Assembly: GCF_037975245.1 (NCBI RefSeq)
Contig: NC_092575.1
Location: 5,265,501-5,329,500, forward strand
Length of the DNA stretch: 64,000 nt
Direction: 5' to 3'
Source of the DNA: Apostichopus japonicus
Lineage: Eukaryota > Echinodermata > Holothuroidea > Aspidochirotida > Stichopodidae
In this document: one piece after another, positions 40,871 through 54,838 of the stretch
Layout of the letters: each line of letters starts with the position of its first letter
How positions within the stretch are numbered: position 1 is the stretch's first letter
Position numbers and translations under genes: made by a program
Notes under the pieces: generated by a model
Seen by the model: the letters and a program-made list of their open reading frames with translations, nothing else
What the model was told of the DNA's origin: nothing
Databases searched by the model: none

Positions 40871-41571
40871 ATGGCACATTCTGTGAAGATTGTAACATTA
40901 GGTGATGCAGGTACGGGAAAGTCTGCACTGATACAACGGTATATCGAAGGGACTTTCGCGCCAGGTGCATCGGTGTGTAATTATACAAACAAGGGGGAGA
41001 GGGGAGTATTATGTAAATAATCCGAAGCCCCAACTTATTAAGTAGATGTCTTAATTCCTTCCCCAACCCCACCCCACCCCACCCGCACTTCCGTTAACCA
41101 ATTTGGGAAATGTTTACCAGGACAATTTATCCGACCAGAAAACGTATATACTAAACCGCATTTTCACGTCGTAACTAAGCTGTGACCACCTGTCCCGGAA
41201 TATGTTACATTTATGACATTCCGATTGACAATATGCTAAATGTCATCGAGTTTGCATTAACCGTATGCATAAAAAATATATATATGCTTGTAAATTACTA
41301 AGTCATACATATCAGCCCCCCACGGCAGCCCTTTGAGAAATGTTGGTGCTCAGATGTAGCATGCGGTTATATTTGGCAACTTCATTGTTGAAGAATGTTA
41401 ACCAGTCAATGTATTGAACATATTGTATATTAACGTACTGCAACACAATATAGTATTTTGTCTCCGGGTGGGGTTTGAGTCTCCCGAATTGTATATGTTC
41501 CCCCCCCCCTCCCTGCTGCAAAAGCTGACATAGAGCGAAACTATCGATGCCGATGTATAACCTATAAATGG

Positions 41572-41639
<68 letters not shown>

Positions 41640-43416
41640 TGAATGCAACTCGAACGTCGTGACCTAACTATTGAAATGTCGTCAATACACACATACGCCT
41701 ATATATACAACACTGACTCTCACACATTACACGATTGTGGTGCCAAACGACTTCTTCGTTGACGACTGGTGCTCGTTAAGGTAGAAGGCAAAGGTATAAA
41801 GGCAAATATTTTCCTCTCTTTTGTAACATTTCTTGAGCCCGGAAAAGTGTGGTCGTAAAAGGCCACTCACTCACTGCACGGCCGTCGCAAACTATACCAG
41901 TCAGGAAAGCGCAACATAAAGATACGCATGGAACGCGGAAAGGGCCATTGTTATGCGCCGTCCATTCAGACAAGTCTCGGTCGTTTATGGCAAGCCATGT
42001 GGGACAAACACCGCCAAAACATTTATCGTTGGTATATGTACACAGCAAAAGCGGAAATGTTTTTTTCGTGTATATTCTAATTAATCCGTGCATATATTGG
42101 ATTTAATCCTTATATGTATTTGATTTCATACTTGTATATATTCGAATTAATACGTGTATATTTTCAAATTAATACGTGTATATTTTCGAATTAATACGAG
42201 GATATATTTAAGCCATATGATTGGCTAATAATATATAAGCGTATATATTCCAATTAATACGCGTATAAATTCCAATTAATACGCGGATATATTATGTAGT
42301 GTTTGTCCCACATGGCTTGCCATAGTCGTTCGCAAAATAACCATCATCGTTCAAACAGTAACCGACGTCCATGCAACAACAAAGTATAGTCGCCGTCGGT
42401 TCACCGTTAGCTTTAGGCGCCGTTTATTCCGAACAGAAAACCGCTGTCCGTCAGCACATTTCCTTCGGTTTCACGACGACCAGCGATATTTTAAAGAACC
42501 CGCAGAACCTTATGGCAAAGGAAAAAAGTCATGATGTATGCCTCATTTGAGTGGGTCAATATTTCATTGATTTACCTGTTTAATGGTTATTTTTTGTCGG
42601 CATTCTCATTCCGTACAGAATTCCTTTTTTTTTCATTTCGTCCTTTATAACGAGACATTTCTTGTGCTTCCTTCTTCAGACAATTGGTGTGCAATTTATA
42701 GCCAAAAGACTACAGATCGGGGATACTAGCCTTGCGCTTGCAATTTGGGTAAGGTTGATAACAAATAGAGCGTTATTTTAACTATCCCACCTTACACTCT
42801 TTCTATAAAGTTCTATAGTTTCAAAAGGGTGTTTATTAACTCTTTTGAACGGTACACACTATAATGACTTATTCGAAGAGATCATTTCACATTTCTCCTA
42901 AATTTTCAATTATACTAATGTCTCACACATCTAAATTTGCGATTATCCTGCATAACAAGCTATAACTGTTGCAATAGCTGTGAGTATAAGAAGGGAGAAA
43001 TAATGATTTTTAAGGTAATAAATTATGCTGTCTTTTAGCAGACAAAAGCAACTGATAAACATTTTTTTTTTAAAGAGTGTTGTATTGGAGAATCTGACCG
43101 TCTCAATTATAGTAATTCAAGTAAAGAATTTAAATTAATTAATTAATTAATAAATAAATTATTTAATTTTGTGAGAGTGTCATTGTTAAACTTTCTTGCA
43201 TATAATTTAGAAATAGGGGAGGACATGCTATAGTGATATGTTTGGGATATGAACGGCCCAAACACACCTGTGCTTACATTGAATTAATATGTCGATTGTC
43301 CATTAATTATCATCCACAACACTTCTTTCTCCTTTAGGATCCATGCGGGCAGGAAAGGTACCGCTCATTAGTAAAGCTATACTATCAGGGAGCCTCGGTG
43401 GCCCTTATTTGCTACG
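40871..43416 (+). CDS. Divergent Rab-like small GTPase, first three coding exons only
   Basis: Exons 40871-40972, 42680-42748 and 43338-43416 join in frame (phases 0, 0, 1). They encode MAHSVKIVTLGDAGTGKSAL with P-loop GDAGTGKS, then FAPGAS-TIGVQF (switch I, with the conserved Thr of G2), AKRLQIGDTSLALAIW, and DPCGQERYRSLVKLYYQGAS (G3 and switch II). Rab proteins are GTP switches for vesicle traffic. Here G3 is DPCGQE instead of DTAGQE, so the residues flanking the catalytic Gln are changed while Gln itself is kept. The frame expects one more base completing Asp after CY. No exon for NKxD, SAK or a prenylated Cys tail was found before the satellite array. A splice acceptor at 40831-40833 suggests an upstream exon. 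Either the rest lies beyond the window or the gene is truncated. Confidence 0.78.
41570..41640. repeat. (AT)n microsatellite
   Basis: About 60 bases of alternating TA in intron 1 of the Rab-like gene. Confidence 0.95.
41986..42324. mobile_element. MITE with perfect 26-bp TIRs, internal tandem repeat and 6-bp target duplication
   Basis: The left arm (41986-42011) starts TATGGCAAGCCATGTGGG, and the right arm (42299-42324) is its exact reverse complement. GTCGTT flanks both ends (41980-41985 and 42325-42330). Inside, 42070-42292 is filled by a ~22-bp unit related to TTCGAATTAATACGTGTATA, repeated about eight times with changes. No coding potential. It sits in intron 1 of the Rab-like gene. The superfamily is not clear from these ends. 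Confidence 0.85.
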
Positions 43417-43799
43417 GTAGGATTCGCATACCTGTCCAACCATCATTATTGATGTATGTGACAGAGATAAATAACACCGCCCCCCCCCCCCCTCTCTCTC
43501 TCTCTCCACCTATCGCCCTTCTCATCCCACCCTCCACAGTCAGGACACACACATAACCAAAATTATTAATCTATATGATAGCTTTTTCATGAACAACTCC
43601 CTCAAACAGCTAAGAAAAATATGATTCCATCGGAGAGCTGTCATTCCTTCACAAACAAGACTGAAGACTTGATCAAGTATAAATATGACATCATAGAGCC
43701 ACATGCGCATCAATTATTTATGTGTTTTTTGTTTTGTTTTTACAATGTGTATTTCCTGTAAACGAAGATGGAGTTTGCAAATGAGATCCAGGTCTCCCG

Positions 43800-43800
<1 letters not shown>

Positions 43801-43835
<35 letters not shown>
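43801..43835. repeat. (TA)n microsatellite
   Basis: About 17 TA units just before the satellite region. Confidence 0.9.
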
Positions 43836-43842
<7 letters not shown>

Positions 43843-44499
43843 CATATATTACCTGGTTTATGTGGACGTTGGCATATGACAGGGTTACGGGGACTACTAG
43901 ATGTACACATGCTAGGCCCGTAAAAATTAAGTGGTTTCTGCTGTTATGGTGAGTGGAGCTATCTATACCTTCAGAATTGCAATTTTATTTATTGAGAGAA
44001 AAGTCGGTATACATGATAGTGTGGACATTATTATGTGGACAGTCCCCATAATCCCCCTGTATACTAACTTTATATACATTATACATAGCAGGCAATGTAA
44101 AAACGATTGTATATGCAAGGTGCACAATATGCGTACATTTTAATACTAAAAGAAAATCCAGACCAAAAGTCTAAACAAGTGGCGAATCCGTGGAATTGCA
44201 TATCTAATCGCCACACACCAAATACAGACATAAACTACTGACAATACCCATGCAATCTACCCAATGTAAGGGAAATGTTAATGATATGGGTATAAGCCTT
44301 TTGACCCTTTATAATGTACTCACTTATTGCCATAATAGTGTATATGTATGACACAAAAAACAATTACCAAAGTTAAAATGAAGTATCTTCGTTTTATCGA
44401 AATATGTGGTTAGCATGGTTATGGTCAGTGTGAATTAGATTAGCTGATCATTTCTGAATAAATTCAAGAGGAGCTTTGCTCTAGAGTCAATATGTTATA

Positions 44500-46390
44500 C
44501 CACATCATGTGTATAAGATTATGTGGACGGTCCACATAATCCGCTCATACACTTACGATTATATATTCCAATTGAGATTACGTGTGTTACAGGGGGAAAA
44601 AAAGACGTTAATACTCCTATTATGAATATATTCAATACATTTAAATAATTGTTTCAATAATTTAAAACCCTAATTTTTGTTTATAGTCAATAAAAAATAA
44701 TGAAATGTGTATAAGATTATGTGGACGGTCCACATAATCCGCTCGTACACTTACGATTATATATTCCAATTGAGATTACGTGTGTTACAGAAAAAAAGAC
44801 GTTTATACTCCTATTATGAATATATTCAATACATTCAATACAAATGCTTTAAACAGATCTACGAGTTCGGTAAATACAGGATATAAAACAGACCCATATT
44901 TGGCGGGTTGATTCCTTACTGAATCTGTCAATATTTGGTGCGGGGTCCTTCCTTTGAACACAGTTATTTTGAAATAATGTAGTTGATAAATTTGTAACCC
45001 TAATTTTGGTTTATAATCAATAAACAATACAATGAAATGTGTATAAGATTATGTGGACGGTCCACATAATCCGCTCATACACTTTCGATTATATATTCCA
45101 ATTGAGATTACGTGTGTTACAGAAAAAAAGATGTTAATACTACTGTATGAATATATTCAATACATTCAATACACATGATTTAAACAGATCTACGAGTTCG
45201 GTAAATACAGGATATAAAACAGACCCATATTTGACGGGTTGATTCCTTCCTGAATCTATCGATATTTGGCGCGGGGTCTTTCCTAAGAACATAGTTATTT
45301 TGAATTAATAGAGTTCATCAATTTTCAACCCTAATTTTGGTTTATAATCAATAAACAATACAATGAAATGTGTATAAGATTGTGTGGACGGTCCACATAA
45401 TCCGCTCGTACACTTTCGATTATATATTCCAATTGAGATTACGTGTGTTACAGAAAAAAAAATGTTAATACTTCTATATGAATATATTAAATACATTCAA
45501 TACACATGATTTAAACAGATCTACGAGTTCGGTAAATACAGGATATAAAACAGACCCATATTTGACGGGTTGATTCCTTCCTGAATCTGTCGATATTTGG
45601 CGCGGGGTCTTTCCTAAGAACATAGTTATTTTGAATTAATAGAGTTCATCAATTTTCAACCCTAATTTTGGTTTATAATCAATAAACAATACAATGAAAT
45701 GTGTATAAGATTGTGTGGACGGTCCACATAATCCGCTCGTACACTAACGATTATATATTCCAATTGAGATTACGTGTGTTACAGGAAAAAAAAATGTTAA
45801 TACTTCTATATGAATATATTAAATACATTCAATACACATGATTCAAACAGATCTACGAGTTCGGTAAATACAGGATATAAAACAGACCCATATTTGACGG
45901 GTTGATTCCTTACTGAATCTGTCGATATTTGGCGCGGGGTTCTTCCTTAGAACACAGTTATTTTGAATTAATATAGTTGATTAATTTTCAACCCTAATTT
46001 TTGTTTATAGTCAATAAAAAATAATGAAATGTGTATAAGATTATGTGGACGGTCCACATAATCCGCTCGTACACTTACGATTATATATTCCAATTGAGAT
46101 TACGTGTGTTACAGAAAAAAAGACGTTTATACTCCTATTATGAATATATTAAATACATTCAATACACATGATTCAAACAGATCTACGAGTTCTGTAAATA
46201 CAGGATATAAAACAGACCCATATTTGACGGGTTGATTCCTTACTGAATCTGTCGAGATTTGAGGGTGTGTAGCCCTTATTCAGAAGACCGTTATTGTGAA
46301 TTAATGTACTTGATTAATTTTTAATATTTTCAATTATACGGTTTTGGTTTAGAATCAATAAACAATACTACATCATACGTATAATATAAT
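44500..46390. repeat. Leading partial block of monomers
   Basis: Palindromes at 44523, 44721, 45053, 45384, 45715 and 46045. The first spacing is only 198 bp, so one monomer is internally deleted. Confidence 0.85.
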
Positions 46391-49207
46391 GTGGACGATC
46401 CACATAAACCGATTATACAATTACGATTATATATTTCAATTGAGATGACGTGGGTTATTAAACAAAAACGTCAATACTACTGTTGCATTCCGGGGGCCCA
46501 TTAGCATAGCAGAGAATACTGTCAAAAGTTCCTTTATGGAAATGTCGTGGTTAGCTTGTGTATCAATTAATCGTAGTAAAAGAGACCGGGCCATATTACA
46601 ATTACAAGAAAATAAAAAATCTCTGCGTACAAGAATTTAGTATATGTGAATGCAAGTTTACAATGTAGATTAATTTTCAAAACCTGTGCAAATGGTGACA
46701 CTCTGGTACATATACTAAGCAATAAAACAATACAACATGTGACGTAAAATCTCTTTAACTATTTCATGAACAACAACAACATTATCCCCCTCAACATATG
46801 CAGATATGTCGTAGACATTAAACTCACTGGTAATACCGATTTACTTAACCCATAACTCTCTTAATTAGACTATAAAACACATCAATAAGCATTTAACCCT
46901 CCTAAATTACATACCACTTGACTATAAATATTCATGACATGGCTGGCTATGTAGTTCAATGCACAGCTTACTACGGATGAGTATGAAAACCATTCACGTT
47001 ACACTACTATCCTAATACACACTATTGTCTTAACAGCTTCGTTTTAAACAATTAATATTTGAATGGTTATGAGTATTATCTTACAGGACAAGGGTAATAG
47101 TAAGTTTTATTTTCACTTTTCTTTTTAAGTCGGGGGTAAGGGTGCGGGGGGGGGGGGCACCAATGCCAATCATAACCCGTGCACCGGTGGTCATTGAGGT
47201 CAGTTTACAGGAGTGGTTCATTTCCAATGTTCCCAATTAAAGTTGAGATCAAGTTTCATTACAATGTAGGTAAGCCGACTTTCATTTAATATGATATGGC
47301 TATCTATTTTTAATTTCAATTTTTCTACGTTCAATGACACATGATATAGACAGACCTACAACTTCGGAAAATAAAGGATATAAACAGACCCTTGTTTGAC
47401 GGAGTGATGATTAACTGAAATATTTCGAGATTTGAGGGTTTGGCCCTTGTTCAGAAGGCTGTCAGTGTTAATTAGATTAGCTGATCATTTCTGAATATAT
47501 TCAAGAGGAGCTTTGCTTAAGAATCAATATGTTATACAATATCATGTGTCTCAGATTATGTGGACGGTCCACATAATACGCTCATATACTTACGATTATA
47601 TATTCCAATTGAGATTACGTGTGTTACTCAAAAAAAAACGTTAATACTACTATCCAAATACATTCTATAGACCAAAAGAAAATATTTAGGTTGTGATCTT
47701 TCTTAACAAGCTGCTTTTAAGACAATTATTATGTGAACGGTCAACAGTATTATCATACTAATATTAAGGGTTAAGGATTAGGGTTATTCTTTCGGGTTTC
47801 CTATAATAATCCTAACCCATGTAACGAGGATTGTTGATGCTTGCTTACACTTTTTTCTTCCCAATGTTCCCAAATAAAGTTTTGTTAAGACTATATTAGC
47901 CTAAAGGTAAACCGTATGACATGCAAAAATATATGTTTATTTGATAAAGTTATCTGTTTTTAATATAAATCTTTATATGCTCATTGATACGTGATTTCGA
48001 CAGATCTATGAGTTCAGTAATGAAAGGAAATAAAACAGACCCATATTTGACGGGTTGATTCCTTCCTGAATCTATCGATATTTGGCGCGGGGTCTTTCCT
48101 AAGAACATAGTTATTTTGAATTAATAGAGTTCATCAATTTTCAACCCTAATTTTGGTTTATAATCAATAAACAATACAATGAAATGTGTATAAGATTGTG
48201 TGGACGGTCCACATAATCCGCTCGTACACTTACGATTATATATTCCAATTGAGATTACGTGTGTTACAGAAAAAAAAAATGTTAATACTTCTATATGAAT
48301 ATATTAAATACATTCAATACACATGATTTAAACAGATCTACGAGTTCTGTAAATACAGGATATAAAACAGACCCATATTTGACGGGTTGATTCCTTCCTG
48401 AATCTGTCTATATTTGGCGCGGGGTCTTTCCTAAGAACATAGTTATTTTGAATTAATAGAGTTCATCAATTTTCAACCCTAATTTTGGTTTATTATTAAT
48501 AAACAATACAATGAAATGTGTATAAGATTGTGTGGACGGTCCACATAATCCGCTCGTACACTAACGATTATATATTCCAATTGAGATTACGTGTGTTACA
48601 GGGAAAAAAAATGTTAATACTTCTATATGAATATATTAAATACATTCAATACACATGATTCAAACAGATCTACGAGTTCGGTAAATACAGGATATAAAAC
48701 AGACCCATATTTGACGGGTTGATTCCTTACTGAATCTGTCGATATTTGGCGCGGGGTCCTTCCTTAGAACACAGTTATTTTGAATTAATATAGTTGATTA
48801 ATTTAAAACCCTAATTTTTGTTTATAGTCAATAAAAAATAATGAAATGTGTATAAGATTATGTGGACGGTCCACATAATCCGCTCGTACACTTACGATTA
48901 TATATTCCAATTGAGATTACGTGTGTTACAGAAAAAAAGACGTTTATACTCCTATTATGAATATATTAAATACATTCAATACACATGATTCAAACAAATC
49001 TACGAGTTCTGTAAATACAGGATATAAAACAGACCCATATTTGACGGGTTGATTCCTTACTGAATCTGTCGAGATTTGAGGGTGTGTAGCCCTTATTCAG
49101 AAGACCGTTATTGTGAATTAATGTACTTGATTAATTTTTAATATTTTCAATTATACGGTTTTGGTTTAGAATCAATAAACAATACTACATCATACGTATA
49201 ATATAAT
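46391..49207. repeat. Higher-order repeat copy A (2,817 bp)
   Basis: Begins at the variant core. A ~1.17-kb monomer-poor segment leads to palindromes at 47560, 48200, 48532 and 48862. The long segment contains CATTCCGGGGGCCCATTAGC, a G-run near 47149 and a telomere-like stretch near 47764. Confidence 0.85.
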
Positions 49208-52023
49208 GTGGACGATCCACATAAACCGATTATACAATTACGATTATATATTTCAATTGAGATGACGTGGGTTATTAAACAAAAACGTCAATACTACTGT
49301 TGCATTCCGGGGGCCCATTAGCATAGCAGAGAATACTGTCAAAAGTTCCTTTATGGAAATGTCGTGGTTAGCTTGTGTATCAATTAATCGTAGTAAAAAG
49401 AGACCAGGCCATATTACAATTACAAGAAAATAAAAAATCTCTGCGTACAAGAATTTAGTATATGTGAATGCAAGTTTACAATGTAGATTAGTTTTCAAAA
49501 CCTGTGCAAATGGTGACACTCTGGTACATATACTAAGCAATAAAACAATACAACATGTGACGTAAAATCTCTTTAACTATTTCATGAACAACAACAACAT
49601 TATCCCCCTCAACATATGCAGATATGTCGTAGACATTAAACTCACTGGTAATACCGATTTACTTAACCCATAACTCTCTTAATTAGACTATAAAACACAT
49701 CAATAAGCATTTAACCCTCCTAAATTACATACCACTTGACTATAAATATTCATGACATGGCTGGCTATGTAGTTCAATGCACAGCTTACTACGGATGAGT
49801 ATGAAAACCATTCACGTTACACTACTATCCTAATACACACTATTGTCTTAACAGCTTCGTTTTAAACAATTAATATTTGAATGGTTATGAGTATTATCTT
49901 ACAGGATAAGGGTAATAGTAAGTTTTATTTTCACTTTTCTTTTTAAGTCGGGGGTAAGGGTGCGGGGGGGGGGGCACCAATGCCAATCATAACCCGTGCA
50001 CCGGTGGTCATTGAGGTCAGTTTACAGGAGTGGTTCATTTCCAATGTTCCCAATTAAAGTTGAGATCAAGTTTCATTACAATGTAGGTAAGCCGACTTTC
50101 ATTTAATATGATATGGCTATCTATTTTTAATTTCAATTTTTCTATGCTCAATGACACATGATATAGACAGACCTACAACTTCGGAAAATAAAGGATATAA
50201 ACAGACCCTTGTTTGACGGAGTGATGATTAACTGAAATATTTCGATATTTGAGGGTTTGGCCCTTGTTCAGAAGGCTGTCAGTGTTAATTAGATTAGCTG
50301 ATCATTTCTGAATATATTCAAGAGGAGCTTTGCTTAAGAATCAATATGTTATACAATATCATGTGTCTCAGATTATGTGGACGGTCCACATAATACGCTC
50401 ATATACTTACGATTATATATTCAAATTGAGATTACGTGTGTTACAAAAAAAAAACGTTAATACTACTATCCAAATACATTCTATAGACCAAAAGAAAATA
50501 TTTAGGTTGTGATCTTTCTTAACAAGCTGCTTTTAAGACAATTATTATGTGAACGGTCAACAGTATTATCATACTAATATTAAGGGTTAAGGATTAGGGT
50601 TATTCTTTCGGGTTTCCTATAATAATCCTAACCCATGTAACGAGGATTGTTGATGCTTGCTTACACTTTTTTCTTTCCAATGTTCCCAAATAAAGTTTTG
50701 TTAAGACTATATTAGCCTAAAGGTAAACCGTATGACATGCAAAAATATATGTTTATTTGATAAAGTTATCTGTTTTTAATATAAATCTTTATATGCTCAA
50801 TGATACGTGATTTCAACAGATCTATGAGTTCAGTAATTAAAGGAAATAAAACAGACCCATATTTGACGGGTTGATTCCTTCCTGAATCTGTCGATATTTG
50901 GTGCGGGGTCTTTCCTAAGAACATAGTTATTTTGAATTAATAGAGTTCATCAATTTTCAACCCTAATTTTGGTTTATAATCAATAAACAATACAATGAAA
51001 TGTGTATAAGATTGTGTGGACGGTCCACATAATACGCTCATATACTTACGATTATATATTCCAATTGAGATTACGTGTGTTACAGAAAAAAAAATGTTAA
51101 TACTTCTATATGAATATATTAAATACATTCAATACACATGATTTAAACAGATCTACGAGTTCGGTAAATACAGGATATAAAACAGACCCATATTTGACGG
51201 GTTGATTCCTTCCTGAATCTGTCTATATTTGGCGCGGGGTCTTTCCTAAGAACATAGTTATTTTGAATTAATAGAGTTCATCAATTTTCAACCCTAATTT
51301 TGGTTTATAATCAATAAACAATACAATGAAATGTGTATAAGATTGTGTGGACGGTCCATATAATCCGCTCGTACACTAACGATTATATATTCCAATTGAG
51401 ATTACGTGTGTTACAGGGAAAAAAACATGTTAATACTTCTATATGAATATATTAAATACATTCAATACACATGATTTAAACAGATCTACGAGTTCGGTAA
51501 ATACAGGATATAAAACAGACCCATATTTGACGGGTTGATTCCTTACTGAATCTGTCGATATTTGGCGCGGGGTCCTTCCTTAGAACACAGTTATTTTGAA
51601 TTAATATAGTTGATTAATTTAAAACCCTAATTTTTGTTTATAGTCAATAAAAAATAATGAAATGTGTATAAGATTATGTGGACGGTCCACATAATCCGCT
51701 CGTACACTTACGATTATATATTCCAATTGAGATTACGTGTGTTACAGAAAAAAAGACGTTTATACTCCTATTATGAATATATTAAATACATTCAATACAC
51801 ATGATTCAAACAGATCTACGAGTTCTGTAAATACAGGATATAAAACAGACCCATATTTGACGGGTTGATTCCTTACTGAATCTGTCGAGATTTGAGGGTG
51901 TGTGGCCCTTATTCAGAAGACCGTTATTGTGTATTAATGTACTTGATTAATTTTTAATATTTTCAATTATACGGTTTTGTTTTAGAATCAATAAACAATA
52001 CAACATCATACGTATAATATAAT
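49208..52023. repeat. Higher-order repeat copy B (2,816 bp)
   Basis: Same order as copy A, with cores at 49208, 50377, 51016, 51347 (arm mutated to GGTCCATATAA) and 51678. Confidence 0.85.
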
Positions 52024-54838
52024 GTGGACGATCCACATAAACCGATTATACAATTACGATTATATATTTCAATTGAGATGACGTGGGTTATTAAACAAAA
52101 ACGTCAATACTACTGTTGCATTCCGGGGGCCCATTAGCATAGCAGAGAATACTGTCAAAAGTTCCTTTATGGAAATGTCGTGGTTAGCTTGTGTATCAAT
52201 TAATCGTAGTAAAAAGAGACCGGGCCATATTACAATTACAAGAAAATAAAAAATCTATGCGTACAAGAATTTAGTATATGTGAATGCAAGTTTACAATGT
52301 AGATTAATTTTCAAAATTTTTGCAAATGGTGACACTCTGGTACATATACTAAGCAATAAAACAATACAACATGTGACGTAAAATCTCTTTAACTATTTCA
52401 TGAACAACAACAACATTATCCCCCTCAACATATGCAGATATGTCGTAGACATTAAACTCACTGGTAATACCGATTTACTTAACCCATAACTCTCTTAATT
52501 AGACTATAAAACACATCAATAAGCATTTAACCCTCCTAAATTACATACCACTTGACTATAAATATTCATGACATGGCTGGCTATGTAGTTCAATGCACAG
52601 CTTACTACGGATGAGTATAAAAACCATTCACGTTACACTACTATCCTAATACACACTATTGTCTTAACAGCTTCGTTTTAAACAATTAATATTTGAATGG
52701 TTATGAGTATTATCTTACAGGATAAGGGTAATAGTAAGTTTTATTTTCACTGTTCTTTTTAAGTCGGGGGTAAGGGTGCGGGGGGGGGGGCACCAATGCC
52801 AATCATAACCCGTGCACCGGTGGTCATTGAGGTCAGTTTACAGGAGTGGTTCATTTCCAATGTTCCCAATTAAAGTTGAGATCAAGTTTCATTACAATGT
52901 AGGTAAGCCGACTTTCATTTAATATGATATGGCTATCTATTTTTAATTTCAATTTTTCTATGCTCAATGACACATGATATAGACAGACCTACAACTTCGG
53001 AAAATAAAGGATATAAACAGACCCTTGTTTGACGGAGTGATGATTAACTGAAATATTTCGATATTTGAGGGTTTGGCCCTTGTTCAGAAGGCTGTCAGTG
53101 TTAATTAGATTAGCTGATCATTTCTGAATATATTCAAGAGGAGCTTTGCTTAAGAATCAATATGTTATACAATATCATGTGTCTCAGATTATGTGGACGG
53201 TCCACATAATACGCTCATATACTTACGATTATATATTCAAATTGAGATTACGTGTGTTACAAAAAAAAACGTTAATACTACTATCCAAATACATTCTATA
53301 GACCAAAAGAAAATATTTAGGTTGTGATCTTTCTTAACAAGCTGCTTTTAAGACAATTATTATGTGAACGGTCAACAGTATTATCATACTAATATTAAGG
53401 GTTAAGGATTAGGGTTATTCTTTCGGGTTTCCTATAATAATCCTAACCCATGTAACGAGGATTGTTGATGCTTGCTTACACTTTTTTCTTTCCAATGTTC
53501 CCAAATAAAGTTTTGTTAAGACTATATTAGCCTAAAGGTAAACCGTATGACATGCAAAAATATATGTTTATTTGATAAAGTTATCTGTTTTTAATATAAA
53601 TCTTTATATGCTCAATGATACGTGATTTCAACAGATCTATGAGTTCAGTAATTAAAGGAAATAAAACAGACCCATATTTGACGGGTTGATTCCTTCCTGA
53701 ATCTGTCGATATTTGGTGCGGGGTCTTTCCTAAGAACATAGTTATTTTGAATTAATAGAGTTCATCAATTTTCAACCCTAATTTTGGTTTATAATCAATA
53801 AACAATACAATGAAATGTGTATAAGATTGTGTGGACGGTCCACATAATACGCTCATATACTTACGATTATATATTCCAATTGAGATTACGTGTGTTACAG
53901 AAAAAAAAATGTTAATACTTCTATATGAATATATTAAATACATTCAATACACATGATTTAAACAGATCTACGAGTTCGGTAAATACAGGATATAAAACAG
54001 ACCCATATTTGACGGGTTGATTCCTTCCTGAATCTGTCTATATTTGGCGCGGGGTCTTTCCTAAGAACATAGTTATTTTGAATTAATAGAGTTCATCAAT
54101 TTTCAACCCTAATTTTGGTTTATAATCAATAAACAATACAATGAAATGTGTATAAGATTGTGTGGACGGTCCATATAATCCGCTCGTACACTAACGATTA
54201 TATATTCCAATTGAGATTACGTGTGTTACAGGGAAAAAAACATGTTAATACTTCTATATGAATATATTAAATACATTCAATACACATGATTTAAACAGAT
54301 CTACGAGTTCGGTAAATACAGGATATAAAACAGACCCATATTTGACGGGTTGATTCCTTACTGAATCTGTCGATATTTGGCGCGGGGTCCTTCCTTAGAA
54401 CACAGTTATTTTGAATTAATATAGTTGATTAATTTAAAACCCTAATTTTTGTTTATAGTCAATAAAAAATAATGAAATGTGTATAAGATTATGTGGACGG
54501 TCCACATAATCCGCTCGTACACTTACGATTATATATTCCAATTGAGATTACGTGTGTTACAGAAAAAAAGACGTTTATACTCCTATTATGAATATATTAA
54601 ATACATTCAATACACATGATTCAAACAGATCTACGAGTTCTGTAAATACAGGATATAAAACAGACCCATATTTGACGGGTTGATTCCTTACTGAATCTGT
54701 CGAGATTTGAGGGTGTGTGGCCCTTATTCAGAAGACCGTTATTGTGTATTAATGTACTTGATTAATTTTTAATATTTTCAATTATACGGTTTTGTTTTAG
54801 AATCAATAAACAATACAACATCATACGTATAATATAAT
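52024..54838. repeat. Higher-order repeat copy C (2,815 bp)
   Basis: Five cores in the same order as copy B, including the shared mutated GGTCCATATAA arm. B and C are therefore closer to each other than to A. Confidence 0.85.

Noticed and set aside
43611-43720. Possible fourth exon of the Rab-like gene after an AACAG at 43611
   Set aside because: The translation (AKKNMIPSESCHSF...) does not resemble the Rab segment expected after switch II, and no NKxD motif follows.
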